From Stenotrophomonas sp. WZN-1 (GTDB lineage: Bacteria > Pseudomonadota > Gammaproteobacteria > Xanthomonadales > Xanthomonadaceae): a DNA stretch of 64,000 bases. A program made the position numbers and the translations under genes. The notes beneath the pieces are model-generated. The model was not told the origin of the DNA and did not search any database. It was given only the letters and a program-made list of their open reading frames with translations. Below are positions 39,601 through 47,805 of this stretch, piece after piece. Numbering within the stretch: the stretch's first letter is position 1; each line of letters begins with the position of its first letter. The DNA lies in NCBI RefSeq assembly GCF_002192255.1, contig NZ_CP021768.1, positions 2,560,001-2,624,000 on the forward strand, written 5' to 3'.

Positions 39601-42163
39601 GGCGTGCGTTGGCACCGATCACCACTTCCTTCGACCCGTTGGCGAAAGCGCCATCGCCCATCAGCACCTGGTAGTCCTGTGCCGCATTGACGGCCCAGCA
39701 GGATATGTCGGCCAGCGCGATGTCCAGGCACTTGGCCGCCCAGGCCGGGGAATCCTCCGGCAGCAACAGGCCCAGCAGGCCACCGGGATTGCCGTTGTTG
39801 ATGTTGTAGATGTAGCTGTCGGAGGTGACGCCACCGATCAGGGTCAGGTGCGAGCTGCCACCCGTGGCTGCGCCGCCAAGTCCGTTGAGGGTGCTGCCGA
39901 CCGGCGACAGGTTGACCACCGGCAGGCCCAGCACATTGACCGTTGAATAGGTCTGCATCACGTTGGCGTTCCTGAGCTTGAGGTTGCCGTTGCTCAGGTA
40001 GCCGTTGCCACCGAACAGGCTGGTGGTGGTCGGCCCGATCAGCTGGCCGACATTGCCGACCAGGCCGCCGGTACCGATGATCAGGCCCGCATTCGGGTCG
40101 GCCGCCGCCGGTGCCTTCGGGCTGGTCGGCGGGATCGCCGAAGGTTGGGTCAGGCCGAGACCGCTCAGCGTGCCACCGACCAGGCCACCCACGGCGCTGC
40201 CCAGGTTGCCGAGGGTGCCATTGAGATTGCCGTTGAGCAGGTTGCCCACCGCGCTGCCGACATTGCCCAGCGTGCTACCCAGCACACCGCCCAGGCCGCT
40301 GGTGGGGCTGCCGGTGGTGCCATTGAGAATGCCGCCCACTGCACCACCGACCGTGCTGACGGTGTTGTTGAGCGTGCCGCCCACTGCGCTGCCGACCTGG
40401 CCAACCGTGCCGTTGAGTGCACCGCCTACTGCACCGCCAACTGTGCTGACAGTGCCGTTCAGTGCACCGCCGACTGCGCCGACCGTGTTGTTGAGCGTGC
40501 CGCCCACTGCGCCGCCAACCTGGCCAACCGTGCCGTTGAGTGCGCCACCTACTGCGCCGCCAACCGTCCCGACGGTGCCGTTCAGTGCACCTCCGACTGC
40601 GCCCACGGTGTGGTTGAGCGTGCCACCCACTGCGCCGCCAACCGTCCCGACGGTGCCGTTCAGTGCACCACCGACTGCGCCGACCGTGTTGTTGAGGGCA
40701 CCACCCACTGCACCGCCAACCGTTCCGACGGTGCCGTTCAGTGCACCACCAACTGCGCCGACCGTGTTGTTGAGCGTACCACCCACCGCGCCGCCGACCT
40801 GGCCAACAGTGCCGTTCAGAGCACCACCCACCGCACTGCCGACGGTACCGACGGTGCCATTCAGTGCGCCACCGACTGCACTGCCAACGGTGCCGACCGT
40901 GCCATTCAGAGCACCGCCAACTGCACCACCGACTGCGCCTACCGAGTTGTTGAGCGTGCCACCCACTGCGCCGCCGACCGTTCCGACAGCACCGTTGAGT
41001 GCGCCGCCGACTGTGCTACCAACTGAGCCAACGGTGCCGTTCAACGCGCCGCCCACTGCACCACCAATCGTGCCAACAGTGCCATTCAGTGCGCCACCGA
41101 CTGCACTGCCAACGGTGCCGACCGTGCCATTCAGCGCACCACCCACCGTGCTGCCGACCGCACCCGCAGCACCGTGAAGCGTCCCACCGACAGCCCCCAC
41201 CGCGCCGCCCACCAGGTTGCCAACGCCCAGCGCGCTGTGCTGCGCGGCGACGGTCGCCCGTCCGGCCAGCTTCAGGTTGCGATCGGCGATCACTTCCTGG
41301 CCGTCCGGCGCCTGCACGCGCACCTTGCCGGCGGCGCCTGCATCGAACGCGGCACTGATGGCGCGATCATGCGTGTCACCCGGCAATTCTTCCTTGGCCG
41401 GCAACGTGACCGCGGCTGTCGCCCGCGCCTGCCCCTGACCTTCGATGTGATGGCCAGCCACCGCCAGATGCGTGTCGGCGTTGCCGTCGACAGAGGTCTT
41501 CAGGGACGAACCACTGAGGCCCGCCAACGCCTTGGCACCCGCATCGATCGAAGCGACCTGGCGGCCGGCAACACCGACCTTGGCCTTGGCGCGTGCATCG
41601 GCGGCGACGCCCAGAGGCGCCTGTGCGCCGGGCGCAACATGCGCAGCCAACGATGCATCCACCTGTGCCGCCTTGCCCGCAGTGTTGCCCAGGCCGACAG
41701 TGGCACGGACATCGGCCGCCAGCGCCGGCACGGCCACCTGCTTCGGTGTGGTGTTCGCTGCCAGTTTCAGCTGCACGGCTGCCGGCACTACGTCACGCAC
41801 CACCGGCAGCGACGTGGTGTTCAGCTGCAGGCCCAGGCGGGCGTCCGCACTGATCGCAGGGCTGCTCTGCGCCTGTCGCGCAGCGGCAGCCAGGGCCACT
41901 TCGGCGTCGACCTTGACCGGCATCGGCTGCGCATACTTCGCCGCAAGCGCTTGCAGGTCACGCAGCGATTGATTGGTTTCCGATGCCCCTGCGTGGCCGC
42001 TGGCCAGCGCGCACAGCAGTGCCAGGGCCAGGGCGGTGGGCATCAGCAGGAAGGCGCGCGGATCGCGTGCGGCGCTGCCGCCGCTGTCGCCGGTGGCCAG
42101 TTCCGAGGCCACAACCAGAGCATTGAGCTGGCGGTTCCATACACGCCGGTAGATGCGGTTCAT
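36668..42163 (-). CDS. Giant trimeric autotransporter adhesin (YadA-like)
   Basis: An 1831-residue adhesin. It starts with an extended signal peptide ([20 protein letters not shown]), followed by an alanine-rich region to about residue 300. A Gly/Val/Asn repeat block (about 316-618) follows, then a unique region, then YadA-like heads ([20 protein letters not shown]). There are at least five neck motifs of the DAVNVxQL kind, a coiled stalk, and a C-terminal YadA anchor ([28 protein letters not shown]). Trimers form a surface fibre for adhesion or biofilm. ATG 42163 has GGGGGA 8 nt upstream, whereas ATG 42169 is too close to it. The TpgA-like gene follows, and an AraC gene precedes. Confidence 0.93.
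   Translation of the reverse strand: [1831 protein letters not shown]
40310..41215 (-). repeat. Coding tandem repeats in the adhesin
   Basis: About 21 related units encode variants of [15 protein letters not shown], spaced 15 or 10 residues apart (45 or 30 bp). The strict five-residue period G-x-V-G-x suggests a glycine-rich fibre segment. High identity between units makes copy number changes by recombination likely, always in frame. Confidence 0.85.
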
Positions 42164-42260
42164 GAGCATTTCCCCCGTAGGCGAACAACTGGAATGTCAG
42201 TGGACTTGCCGTTAGGCAGGTGACTGACATTTCAGCGGTTGCAACGGCGGCGGCACACTT

Positions 42261-42366
42261 CAATCCGGCACGGCAATCGCGCATTCCGGCAAATCCACGG
42301 CCGGAATCGGCAGCCGTTTATGCAGAAGCGGCAACATGATCGGCAAGCGGATATGCAATTCCGGCA
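42261..42366. promoter_or_regulatory. Iterated ATTCCGGCA motifs upstream of the adhesin gene
   Basis: CAATCCGGCA (42261-42270), CATTCCGGCA (42282-42291), inverted CCGGAAT (42301-42307) and CAATTCCGGCA (42356-42366) lie in the 235-bp gap between the AraC gene and the adhesin gene. The first two are 21 bp apart, two helical turns. They are candidate binding sites for the AraC-type regulator. Confidence 0.45.
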
Positions 42367-42398
42367 TGAACGCCGCGAAAACCCTTGCGGGGCTTGGA

Positions 42399-43379
42399 TC
42401 AGGCCGGCTGGCCGATCTGCGCAGGCGCGCGCATCAGGGTATCGCGCGGCAGTTCGCCGAATACCTTGCGGTAATTGTCGGCGAAGCGCGAAAGGTCCCA
42501 CAGGCCACAGCTGAGGGCGATGGCTTTCACCGAGCGACGGCTGGAGTCGGCCATCGACAGGCTGCGGCAGGCCGCGCACAGGCGCAGCATGGAAAGATAG
42601 CGGTTCGGCGAAGTACCAAACAGGTCCTCGAACGCATAGCGCAGGCCGCGCTCGCTGACGCCTGCGGCATCGCAGATCTCATTCATGTAGATATTGCGGC
42701 GCAGGTTGAGCCGCATGAAGTTCTCTGCTCGCTGCGCGATCAGATAATGCGTTCGCCGGGCGCGGCTGCAGCCTGGGCGATCCGCCGCACCGGCGCCCAG
42801 CAGGGCCTGCACATGCTCATGCAACAGGGTTTCGGTTTCTTCCGGCTGCAGCCCTGCACCCTGCCCCAGCTGCAGGTGCAGCTGCTGGTAATGGCGTGCC
42901 AACGGCGTGGCTTCACTGGCCAGGTTGAACAGCGACAGTGCCTGGCCAGCGGGTGGCGTGCTGCGCAGGCTCAGTTCGGTCAGCTTGCGCTGCACCCGTG
43001 CCACCGGCAGCAGCATCAGGGTCATGTGCGTGCCCGGGCTCAGGGTGAACTCACTGATGCCCTCCGGCATGATCGTCAACGCCATGCCTGGCGTGAGCGG
43101 TACGCCATGGCACCAGCTCAGCGTCTCATCGGTGGCGTGCAGGTACCCCAGCATCGCCCAGTCCGGTGGCAGCATGAAACGGCCACGGCAATGGAAGCCG
43201 CAGCTGATGCTGCAGAACAGGGCTTCCTCGTGCACGCGCGAAGCGAACGCCGCACGTGGCCCATTGCCATCGAGCAGCAGCAGTTCGACATCACAGACAC
43301 GAAGCACGCCGCTCAGCGTGGCCAGGTCTATCGACCGCATGCCGCTGTCGTCGCTGCCTTCTACCCCACCATCGACCAT
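42399..43379 (-). CDS. AraC-family transcriptional regulator
   Basis: A 326-residue AraC protein. The C-terminal ~100 residues hold the double helix-turn-helix (NIYMNEICDAAGVSERGLRYAFEDLFGTSPNRYLSMLRL, then SVKAIALSCGLWDLSRFADNYRKVFGELPRDTL). The N-terminal part is a cupin-like effector domain (RGRFMLPPDWAMLGYL...). ATG 43379 is chosen because a GGGGGA box lies 11 nt upstream. Its position directly upstream of the adhesin operon, with repeated motifs between, suggests it regulates that operon. Confidence 0.85.
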   Translation of the reverse strand: MVDGGVEGSDDSGMRSIDLATLSGVLRVCDVELLLLDGNGPRAAFASRVHEEALFCSISCGFHCRGRFMLPPDWAMLGYLHATDETLSWCHGVPLTPGMALTIMPEGISEFTLSPGTHMTLMLLPVARVQRKLTELSLRSTPPAGQALSLFNLASEATPLARHYQQLHLQLGQGAGLQPEETETLLHEHVQALLGAGAADRPGCSRARRTHYLIAQRAENFMRLNLRRNIYMNEICDAAGVSERGLRYAFEDLFGTSPNRYLSMLRLCAACRSLSMADSSRRSVKAIALSCGLWDLSRFADNYRKVFGELPRDTLMRAPAQIGQPA

Positions 43380-43836
43380 GACAGTGTTGTCCCCCGTTGA
43401 TCCGCCATGCGATGCGGCCCCCACTGCCTGACAGGGCGCGCATCGATCCATTAGCCACTTCCGATGCCAAGCCAGTCGCACCGCCTCCGAGGCGGCCGAC
43501 CAGGGAAATGCAATAGCTTGAATGCGAGTATGCCCAATAATCCGCAAAGGTAAACCCGCGGACTGGAATGATAAAAATAGATACACAAGTGAAGAAAATG
43601 TCGGAGCGAATGGCATGGTTTTCGCATGCCCGGGAGGGCGAATCACATTATCTGCACGACAATGAATCGTTTTGCCTGCGAACGGATTTTCGTCACAGAA
43701 ACAATCTGAAAGTTTCAGGATTCCGGGGTTTCTGCCGAATTTGCATATAGGTTCCAGTTGCAGCCCACCGCCATTCAGGCAAAGTCGATATCACGGTGAT
43801 CCGGCCATCTGATCTGGCCGCACCCAGGGGGACAGC
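43380..43836. other. AT-richer spacer between the AraC gene and the Tad locus
   Basis: The stretch 43540-43760 is clearly richer in A and T than its surroundings (for example GATAAAAATAGATACACAAG). A 60-codon frame at 43568-43750 lacks a ribosome site and resembles nothing. A small hairpin CGGCCA-N7-TGGCCG occurs at 43802-43820. No gene is supported. The region probably contains the promoter of the pilus locus. Confidence 0.4.
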
Positions 43837-43938
43837 ATGACCACGCACGCATCATTGGATGCCTCGACCACCGGCCCCGCGCCGTGCGGTCGCGACCGTG
43901 CGACCAATGTCCCGCCTGGAAACGATCACCCTGCTTGA
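43837..43938 (+). CDS. Possible 33-residue leader ORF upstream of flp
   Basis: ATG 43837 follows GGGGGA by 4 nt and opens a 33-codon frame (MTTHASLDASTTGPAPCGRD...NDHPA) ending at TGA 43936-43938. There is no similarity that I recognise. It is listed because of the strong ribosome site and because three tandem hairpins follow immediately before the Flp pilin gene. It may be a leader peptide or simply chance. Confidence 0.3.
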   Translation: MTTHASLDASTTGPAPCGRDRATNVPPGNDHPA

Positions 43939-43941
43939 GCA

Positions 43942-44012
43942 CGGCGGGTCCATCCCGCCGCGCCTCCTCCGCCAGGACGCGGAGGCCCACGGACGATCCC
44001 GGCGGAGCCGGG
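43942..44012 (+). promoter_or_regulatory. Three tandem stem-loops in the flp leader
   Basis: Three hairpins follow one another. CGGCGGG-tccat-CCCGCCG spans 43942-43960. CCTCCGC-N6-GCGGAGG spans 43966-43985. CCCGGC-gga-GCCGGG spans 43998-44012. All stems are perfect. They lie 57 bp upstream of the Flp pilin start and could protect or control that transcript. Confidence 0.5.
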
Positions 44013-44068
44013 CCACCGCCCAACGCAGGTGTACTGCATCCGCAGACAGGTACAGGGAGACATAGGTC

Positions 44069-44257
44069 ATGAACGCATCGATCCGCAAATTCCTGAAGGA
44101 AGAAGACGGTGTCACCGCGCTCGAGTACGGGCTGCTGGCGGCCGTCATCGCCGGCATCCTGATCGCGGTCGGCAACGACCAGATCAAGGGGTTCTTCGAA
44201 ACGCTGTTCAAGAACCTCTCCGCACTGGCCACCAAGGCGTCCGGCTCGACAACCTGA
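44069..44257 (+). CDS. flp: Flp-family type IVb pilin
   Basis: A 62-residue prepilin. The leader ends in Gly14, and the mature start VTALEYGLLAAVIAGIL carries the Flp signature with Glu at position 5 (E19 of the precursor). The hydrophobic segment packs in the pilus core. It is cleaved by the prepilin peptidase encoded next and assembled by the Tad machinery. GGGAGA precedes the ATG. It is the major subunit candidate and the only Flp gene in the locus. Confidence 0.93.
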   Translation: MNASIRKFLKEEDGVTALEYGLLAAVIAGILIAVGNDQIKGFFETLFKNLSALATKASGSTT

Positions 44258-44346
44258 GCGGCGACTGCGTGCGGCTGGCAGCGGCGCGAGCGCGGGGGGC
44301 ATGGGACCAGGCGAAGACCGTCCAGTGACGGACGATGGAGTGTGCG

Positions 44347-44892
44347 ATGACACTGCTGGGATTGTTGGCCATCGGCGTGTGCCTGCGGATCGCGATCAGC
44401 GATCTGTATGCCCGTCGGGTGCCCAACGCCTGGCTGATCGCCGCATGCGTGATCGCCACCGTGGTGATCGTTGCCGGCCAGTTCAGCGCGCCGCGCCAGC
44501 CGTGGCTGCCCCACGTTGCCGGCGCGGCGCTCGGCCTGTTGGCGCTGCTGCCGTTCTATGCCCTGCGCTGGATGGGCGCCGGTGACGTGAAGTTCTTCGC
44601 CGTGCTGGGGCTGATGCTGGGCTGGCAGGCGCTGCTGCCGGTCTGGCTGGTCGCCAGCCTCGCCGCCGGGCTGCACGCCGTGCTGATGCTGGCTGGCCGG
44701 CGCCTGGGCGTTTTGCTGCCCGGCCACCTGCAGATGCAGTTCAATCGCACCAACGCGCAGTGGCAAGCGCATCCGGCCCTGCGCGACATGCAGGCCGCCC
44801 GCCAGGGACGACGTGGGATTCCCTATGCAGCCTACCTGGCACTCGCCGCCATCGGCTGGGTGCTGGCCAGCATCTACGGAGGTGCACCATGA
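44347..44892 (+). CDS. tadV: Prepilin peptidase TadV/CpaA
   Basis: A 181-residue inner-membrane aspartic peptidase (A24 family) with about six hydrophobic helices. The two catalytic aspartates are visible: D19 in AISDLYARRVPN and D80 in GAGDVKFF (the G-x-G-D motif). It removes the Flp leader and probably processes the pseudopilins. I start at ATG 44347 because GGAG lies six bases upstream; the ATG at 44335 overlaps that site. The stop overlaps the next gene's ATG. Confidence 0.9.
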   Translation: MTLLGLLAIGVCLRIAISDLYARRVPNAWLIAACVIATVVIVAGQFSAPRQPWLPHVAGAALGLLALLPFYALRWMGAGDVKFFAVLGLMLGWQALLPVWLVASLAAGLHAVLMLAGRRLGVLLPGHLQMQFNRTNAQWQAHPALRDMQAARQGRRGIPYAAYLALAAIGWVLASIYGGAP

Positions 44893-45365
44893 ACATCCGC
44901 AGCCCACGCCTGCAACGCGGCGTGGCCAGCATCGAGTTCGCCCTGATGCTGATGCTCGGCCTGTTGCCGCTGCTGCTGTTCACCTTCTCCGGGGTGATGA
45001 TCATGGCGGCGCAACAGACCCTGGCCACCGCTTCGGCTGAAGGCGCGCGCGCCTCGCTGCGCTACGGCACGGCCGGCGAACGGCGCACCGCCGCCTGCGT
45101 CGCCGCACGCACCTCGATGCAATGGCTGCTGCAGTTTTCCAAGCAGAACGTGGACTGCAGCGCGGGGGGCAGCAACGCCATCGTGGTGTCGGCACAGGCG
45201 CCCTGCGCCGGCCTGGCCACGGCCCAGTGCATGACCGTGACGGTCAGCTACGACTACGCCAGCCATCCCTTCCTGCCCGGCACCGCCACGCTCTACAAGT
45301 GGGTGATGCAGGCTCCCATCCGCAGCGTCGCGGTCGCCCAGCTCGATCTCGGCAGCGGCAACTGA
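44889..45365 (+). CDS. tadE: TadE-like minor pseudopilin
   Basis: A 158-residue protein with the TadE/TadG N-terminal pattern: RGVASIEFALMLMLGLLPLLLFTFSG, a prepilin-like hydrophobic helix with Glu at the fifth position after a likely cut before VASIEF. The remainder is a periplasmic domain with several Cys (ACVAAR, NVDCSAGG, APCAG, AQCMT) that may form disulfides. It is required for pilus assembly in Tad systems. The ATG overlaps the tadV stop by ATGA. Confidence 0.88.
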   Translation: MNIRSPRLQRGVASIEFALMLMLGLLPLLLFTFSGVMIMAAQQTLATASAEGARASLRYGTAGERRTAACVAARTSMQWLLQFSKQNVDCSAGGSNAIVVSAQAPCAGLATAQCMTVTVSYDYASHPFLPGTATLYKWVMQAPIRSVAVAQLDLGSGN

Positions 45366-45390
45366 TGATCGGTATTTTGGAGACGGTTCC

Positions 45391-46428
45391 ATGCTCAAGT
45401 TGACCCGCATCGCTGCCGTCGCCCTGATCGGCCTGGCCGTGCTGCTGGCGTTGATCGCCTTCATGATCGGGCGCAAACCGGCCGCACCGGTCACGGTCAC
45501 GCCGGTGGCCCACAACGAAGCGCAGGCCATCACGGTGGTGGAAGCCGTGGCCCGCCTGCCTGCAGGCGAGCCGATCAGCGCCAACGGCCTGCGCCTGGCC
45601 CAGCGCACCTCACCCGTTGCTGGTGCCGCCACCAGCATCACCGCCGTGGTCGGCAAGGTGCCGATACAGGACATCGCCGAAGGCAGCCCGATCAGCAGCA
45701 GTGCATTGGCACAGGGCTTCTCGCTGCAGCTGCGGCCGGGCGAGCGCGCACTGGCCGTGCCCGTGGACGAACTGGTCGGTGCCGGCAACCGCATCCTTCC
45801 CGGTGATTTCGTCGACGTCTTCCTCAACCTGCGCAATGCCCAGCCCAACATCAACAGCCCCGCCGAAGCCGCGCAGACGCGCCTGCTGCTGTCGCGCCTG
45901 CGCGTGCTGAGTTATGGCCAGCAGGACATCGCGCCGGTCGCCTCAGAGGCCACCTCCAATAGCGGGGCCGACACCCGCAACGACCCGCGCGCGGCCGACA
46001 TCACCGGCAGTGGCGGCAGCCACAGCAGCAGCAATGAAGCCCCGCAACCCGCGCGCAGTGCGGTGCTGGCGGTACCGGTGGCCGACGCCAATCGACTGCT
46101 GCTGGGTGCCCAGCAGGGCAAGCTGTTCCTGGCCCTGCGCAATCCCGCCGACACCGGCCTGCCCGACCTGGCGCTGTTCCCACAATCGCGCGGCGTGATC
46201 GATCCGCTGCGCGGGCTCGACGCAGAGCAGCAGCTGGCACTGCAGCGTCCGGAAAACCATGCCTTTGCCGGTATCGACGGCGACGCGCTGGCCGGCCGCG
46301 GCAGCGCCCCGTCACGCGGCAACGCGGATGCACCCGCGCGTGCGCCGGCGCCACGTCGCAGCGCCCCGCGCGCGTCGGGTATCGAGATCATCCGTGGCGA
46401 CAGTTCCGCCCCCCGCGGCTCCCTTTGA
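45391..46428 (+). CDS. cpaB: Flp pilus assembly protein CpaB/RcpC
   Basis: A 345-residue protein with one N-terminal membrane segment (residues 5-25, IAAVALIGLAVLLALIAFMIG). A SAF-like domain follows (AVARLPAGEPISANGLRLAQR), then LRPGERALAVPVDELVGAGNRILPGDFVDV, typical of CpaB. The last 60 residues are Arg/Ala/Pro rich and low in complexity. It works in the periplasm with the secretin RcpA. GGAG lies 9 nt upstream of the ATG. Confidence 0.9.
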   Translation: MLKLTRIAAVALIGLAVLLALIAFMIGRKPAAPVTVTPVAHNEAQAITVVEAVARLPAGEPISANGLRLAQRTSPVAGAATSITAVVGKVPIQDIAEGSPISSSALAQGFSLQLRPGERALAVPVDELVGAGNRILPGDFVDVFLNLRNAQPNINSPAEAAQTRLLLSRLRVLSYGQQDIAPVASEATSNSGADTRNDPRAADITGSGGSHSSSNEAPQPARSAVLAVPVADANRLLLGAQQGKLFLALRNPADTGLPDLALFPQSRGVIDPLRGLDAEQQLALQRPENHAFAGIDGDALAGRGSAPSRGNADAPARAPAPRRSAPRASGIEIIRGDSSAPRGSL

Positions 46429-46446
46429 CCTGCATCGAGCGCATCC

Positions 46447-47805
46447 ATGACCGAACGTCGCCGCCGTCCACGCCTCTCTCCCCGCCAGCGCTGGCTGGCC
46501 CTGCTGCTGGTGCTGCTGGCACCGGCAACGAGCGTGGCCGCCGATGACCTGGTGCTGCAGGCCCGTGAGCAGCGTCCCTGGAACCTGCCGGCCGACCTGG
46601 AGCGGGTGGCCATTGCCGACCCCGGCGTGGCCGACATCATGATGCTGCGTGGCCAGCGCCAGGCGCTGCTGGTGGGCAAGATGCCCGGCACCACCACCCT
46701 GCTGCTGTGGCACCGCAAGCAGGCCGAACCGCAACGGGTGACGGTACGGGTGCAGAGCGCCGTACAGGGTGCTGCCAGCACCGGCGGCAATGACCTGGTG
46801 TTCACCCAGCAGGACCAGCAGGGCCTGTTGCAGGGAAGCACCGACAGCGTGCTCTCGCACATGCAGGAACAACGCACGGCGGCGATGGCACTGGGCAAGG
46901 ACGGTGCGCTCGCCGATGCGTCCACCATCAGCAGTGGCGGCGTGGTCCAGGTCGAGGTCAAGGTCGTCGAGTTCAACAAGACCGCGATGAAGCAGATCGG
47001 CATCAACTTCCAGAACCGCAACGGCGGCTTCGCCTATGGCTTCGCGCGGCCCGGCACCGGCTTGCCGGGCAACACCGGCCTGCTGCCCGGCATGAAGGAA
47101 GGCAACAGCAGCAACGAGGCCGTCTCGCCGATTTCCTCGGCATTCCGCCTGGTGTTCGGCTCGACCAAGGGCCTGTGGAACGCCGACGTCGAACTGCTGC
47201 AGAGCAATGGCATGGCCCGCGTGCTGGCCGAGCCGACGCTGGTGGCGCTGTCCGGGCAGAGCGCCAGTTTCCTGGCCGGTGGCGAACTGCCGATCCTGGA
47301 ACCGCAGGGGCTTGGCACCACCACCATCACCTACAAGCCGTTCGGCATCGGCCTTACCGTGACCCCGACCGTGCTGGCAGCGAACCGCATCGCGCTGAAG
47401 GTAGCGCCCGAAGCGAGCGACCTGGACTACAGCAATGCCATTGTGCTCAACAACGTGCAGATCCCCTCGATCACCACGCGCCGCGCCGACACCACTGTCG
47501 AGCTGGGCGATGGCGAGAGTTTCGTCATCGGCGGCCTGGTCAGCTCCAACATCGTCTCCAACGTCAGCAAGATTCCGCTGCTGGGTGACCTGCCGATCAT
47601 CGGTTCGTTCTTCCGCAACTTCGATTACAAGCGCCAGGACAAGGAGCTGGTGATCATCGTCACCCCGCGCCTGGTGCAACCACTGGCGCGCAACACCGAA
47701 CTGCCACTGCCCGGCGAGCGCGAAGCCAAGCCGCATCTCCCCGAGTGGGGTTCCTGGTTGCTCGGTCCGGTCAGCCAGGACCCGGTGCCCGGCTTCTCGC
47801 GCTGA
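46447..47805 (+). CDS. rcpA: Tad outer-membrane secretin RcpA/CpaC
   Basis: A 452-residue secretin with a signal peptide (to about residue 31), an N-terminal pilus-formation domain (LQAREQRPWNLPADLERVAIADPGVADIMML) and a C-terminal secretin domain. The latter has VEVKVVEFNKTAMKQIGINF, VLAEPTLVALSGQSASFLAGGELPI and the signature VELGDGESFVIGGLV...KIPLLGDLPIIGSFF. It forms the gated ring through which the pilus leaves the cell. Confidence 0.93.
   Translation: MTERRRRPRLSPRQRWLALLLVLLAPATSVAADDLVLQAREQRPWNLPADLERVAIADPGVADIMMLRGQRQALLVGKMPGTTTLLLWHRKQAEPQRVTVRVQSAVQGAASTGGNDLVFTQQDQQGLLQGSTDSVLSHMQEQRTAAMALGKDGALADASTISSGGVVQVEVKVVEFNKTAMKQIGINFQNRNGGFAYGFARPGTGLPGNTGLLPGMKEGNSSNEAVSPISSAFRLVFGSTKGLWNADVELLQSNGMARVLAEPTLVALSGQSASFLAGGELPILEPQGLGTTTITYKPFGIGLTVTPTVLAANRIALKVAPEASDLDYSNAIVLNNVQIPSITTRRADTTVELGDGESFVIGGLVSSNIVSNVSKIPLLGDLPIIGSFFRNFDYKRQDKELVIIVTPRLVQPLARNTELPLPGEREAKPHLPEWGSWLLGPVSQDPVPGFSR

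Noticed and set aside
40005..41177. Pro/Thr-rich 390-codon plus-strand frame and CRISPR-like repetition
   Set aside because: The repeats are the coding repeats of the adhesin read backwards. Unit length varies by 15 bp, there are no unique spacers and no cas genes.
43611..43626. Sigma-54-like promoter (TGGCAT-N5-TCGCA) for the Tad locus
   Set aside because: The GG-N10-GC spacing fits, but it lies about 440 bp from flp and the -12 element is weak. It could be chance.
43568..43750. 60-codon frame in the AT-rich spacer
   Set aside because: No ribosome site, unusual composition for a protein of this genome, and no recognisable features.
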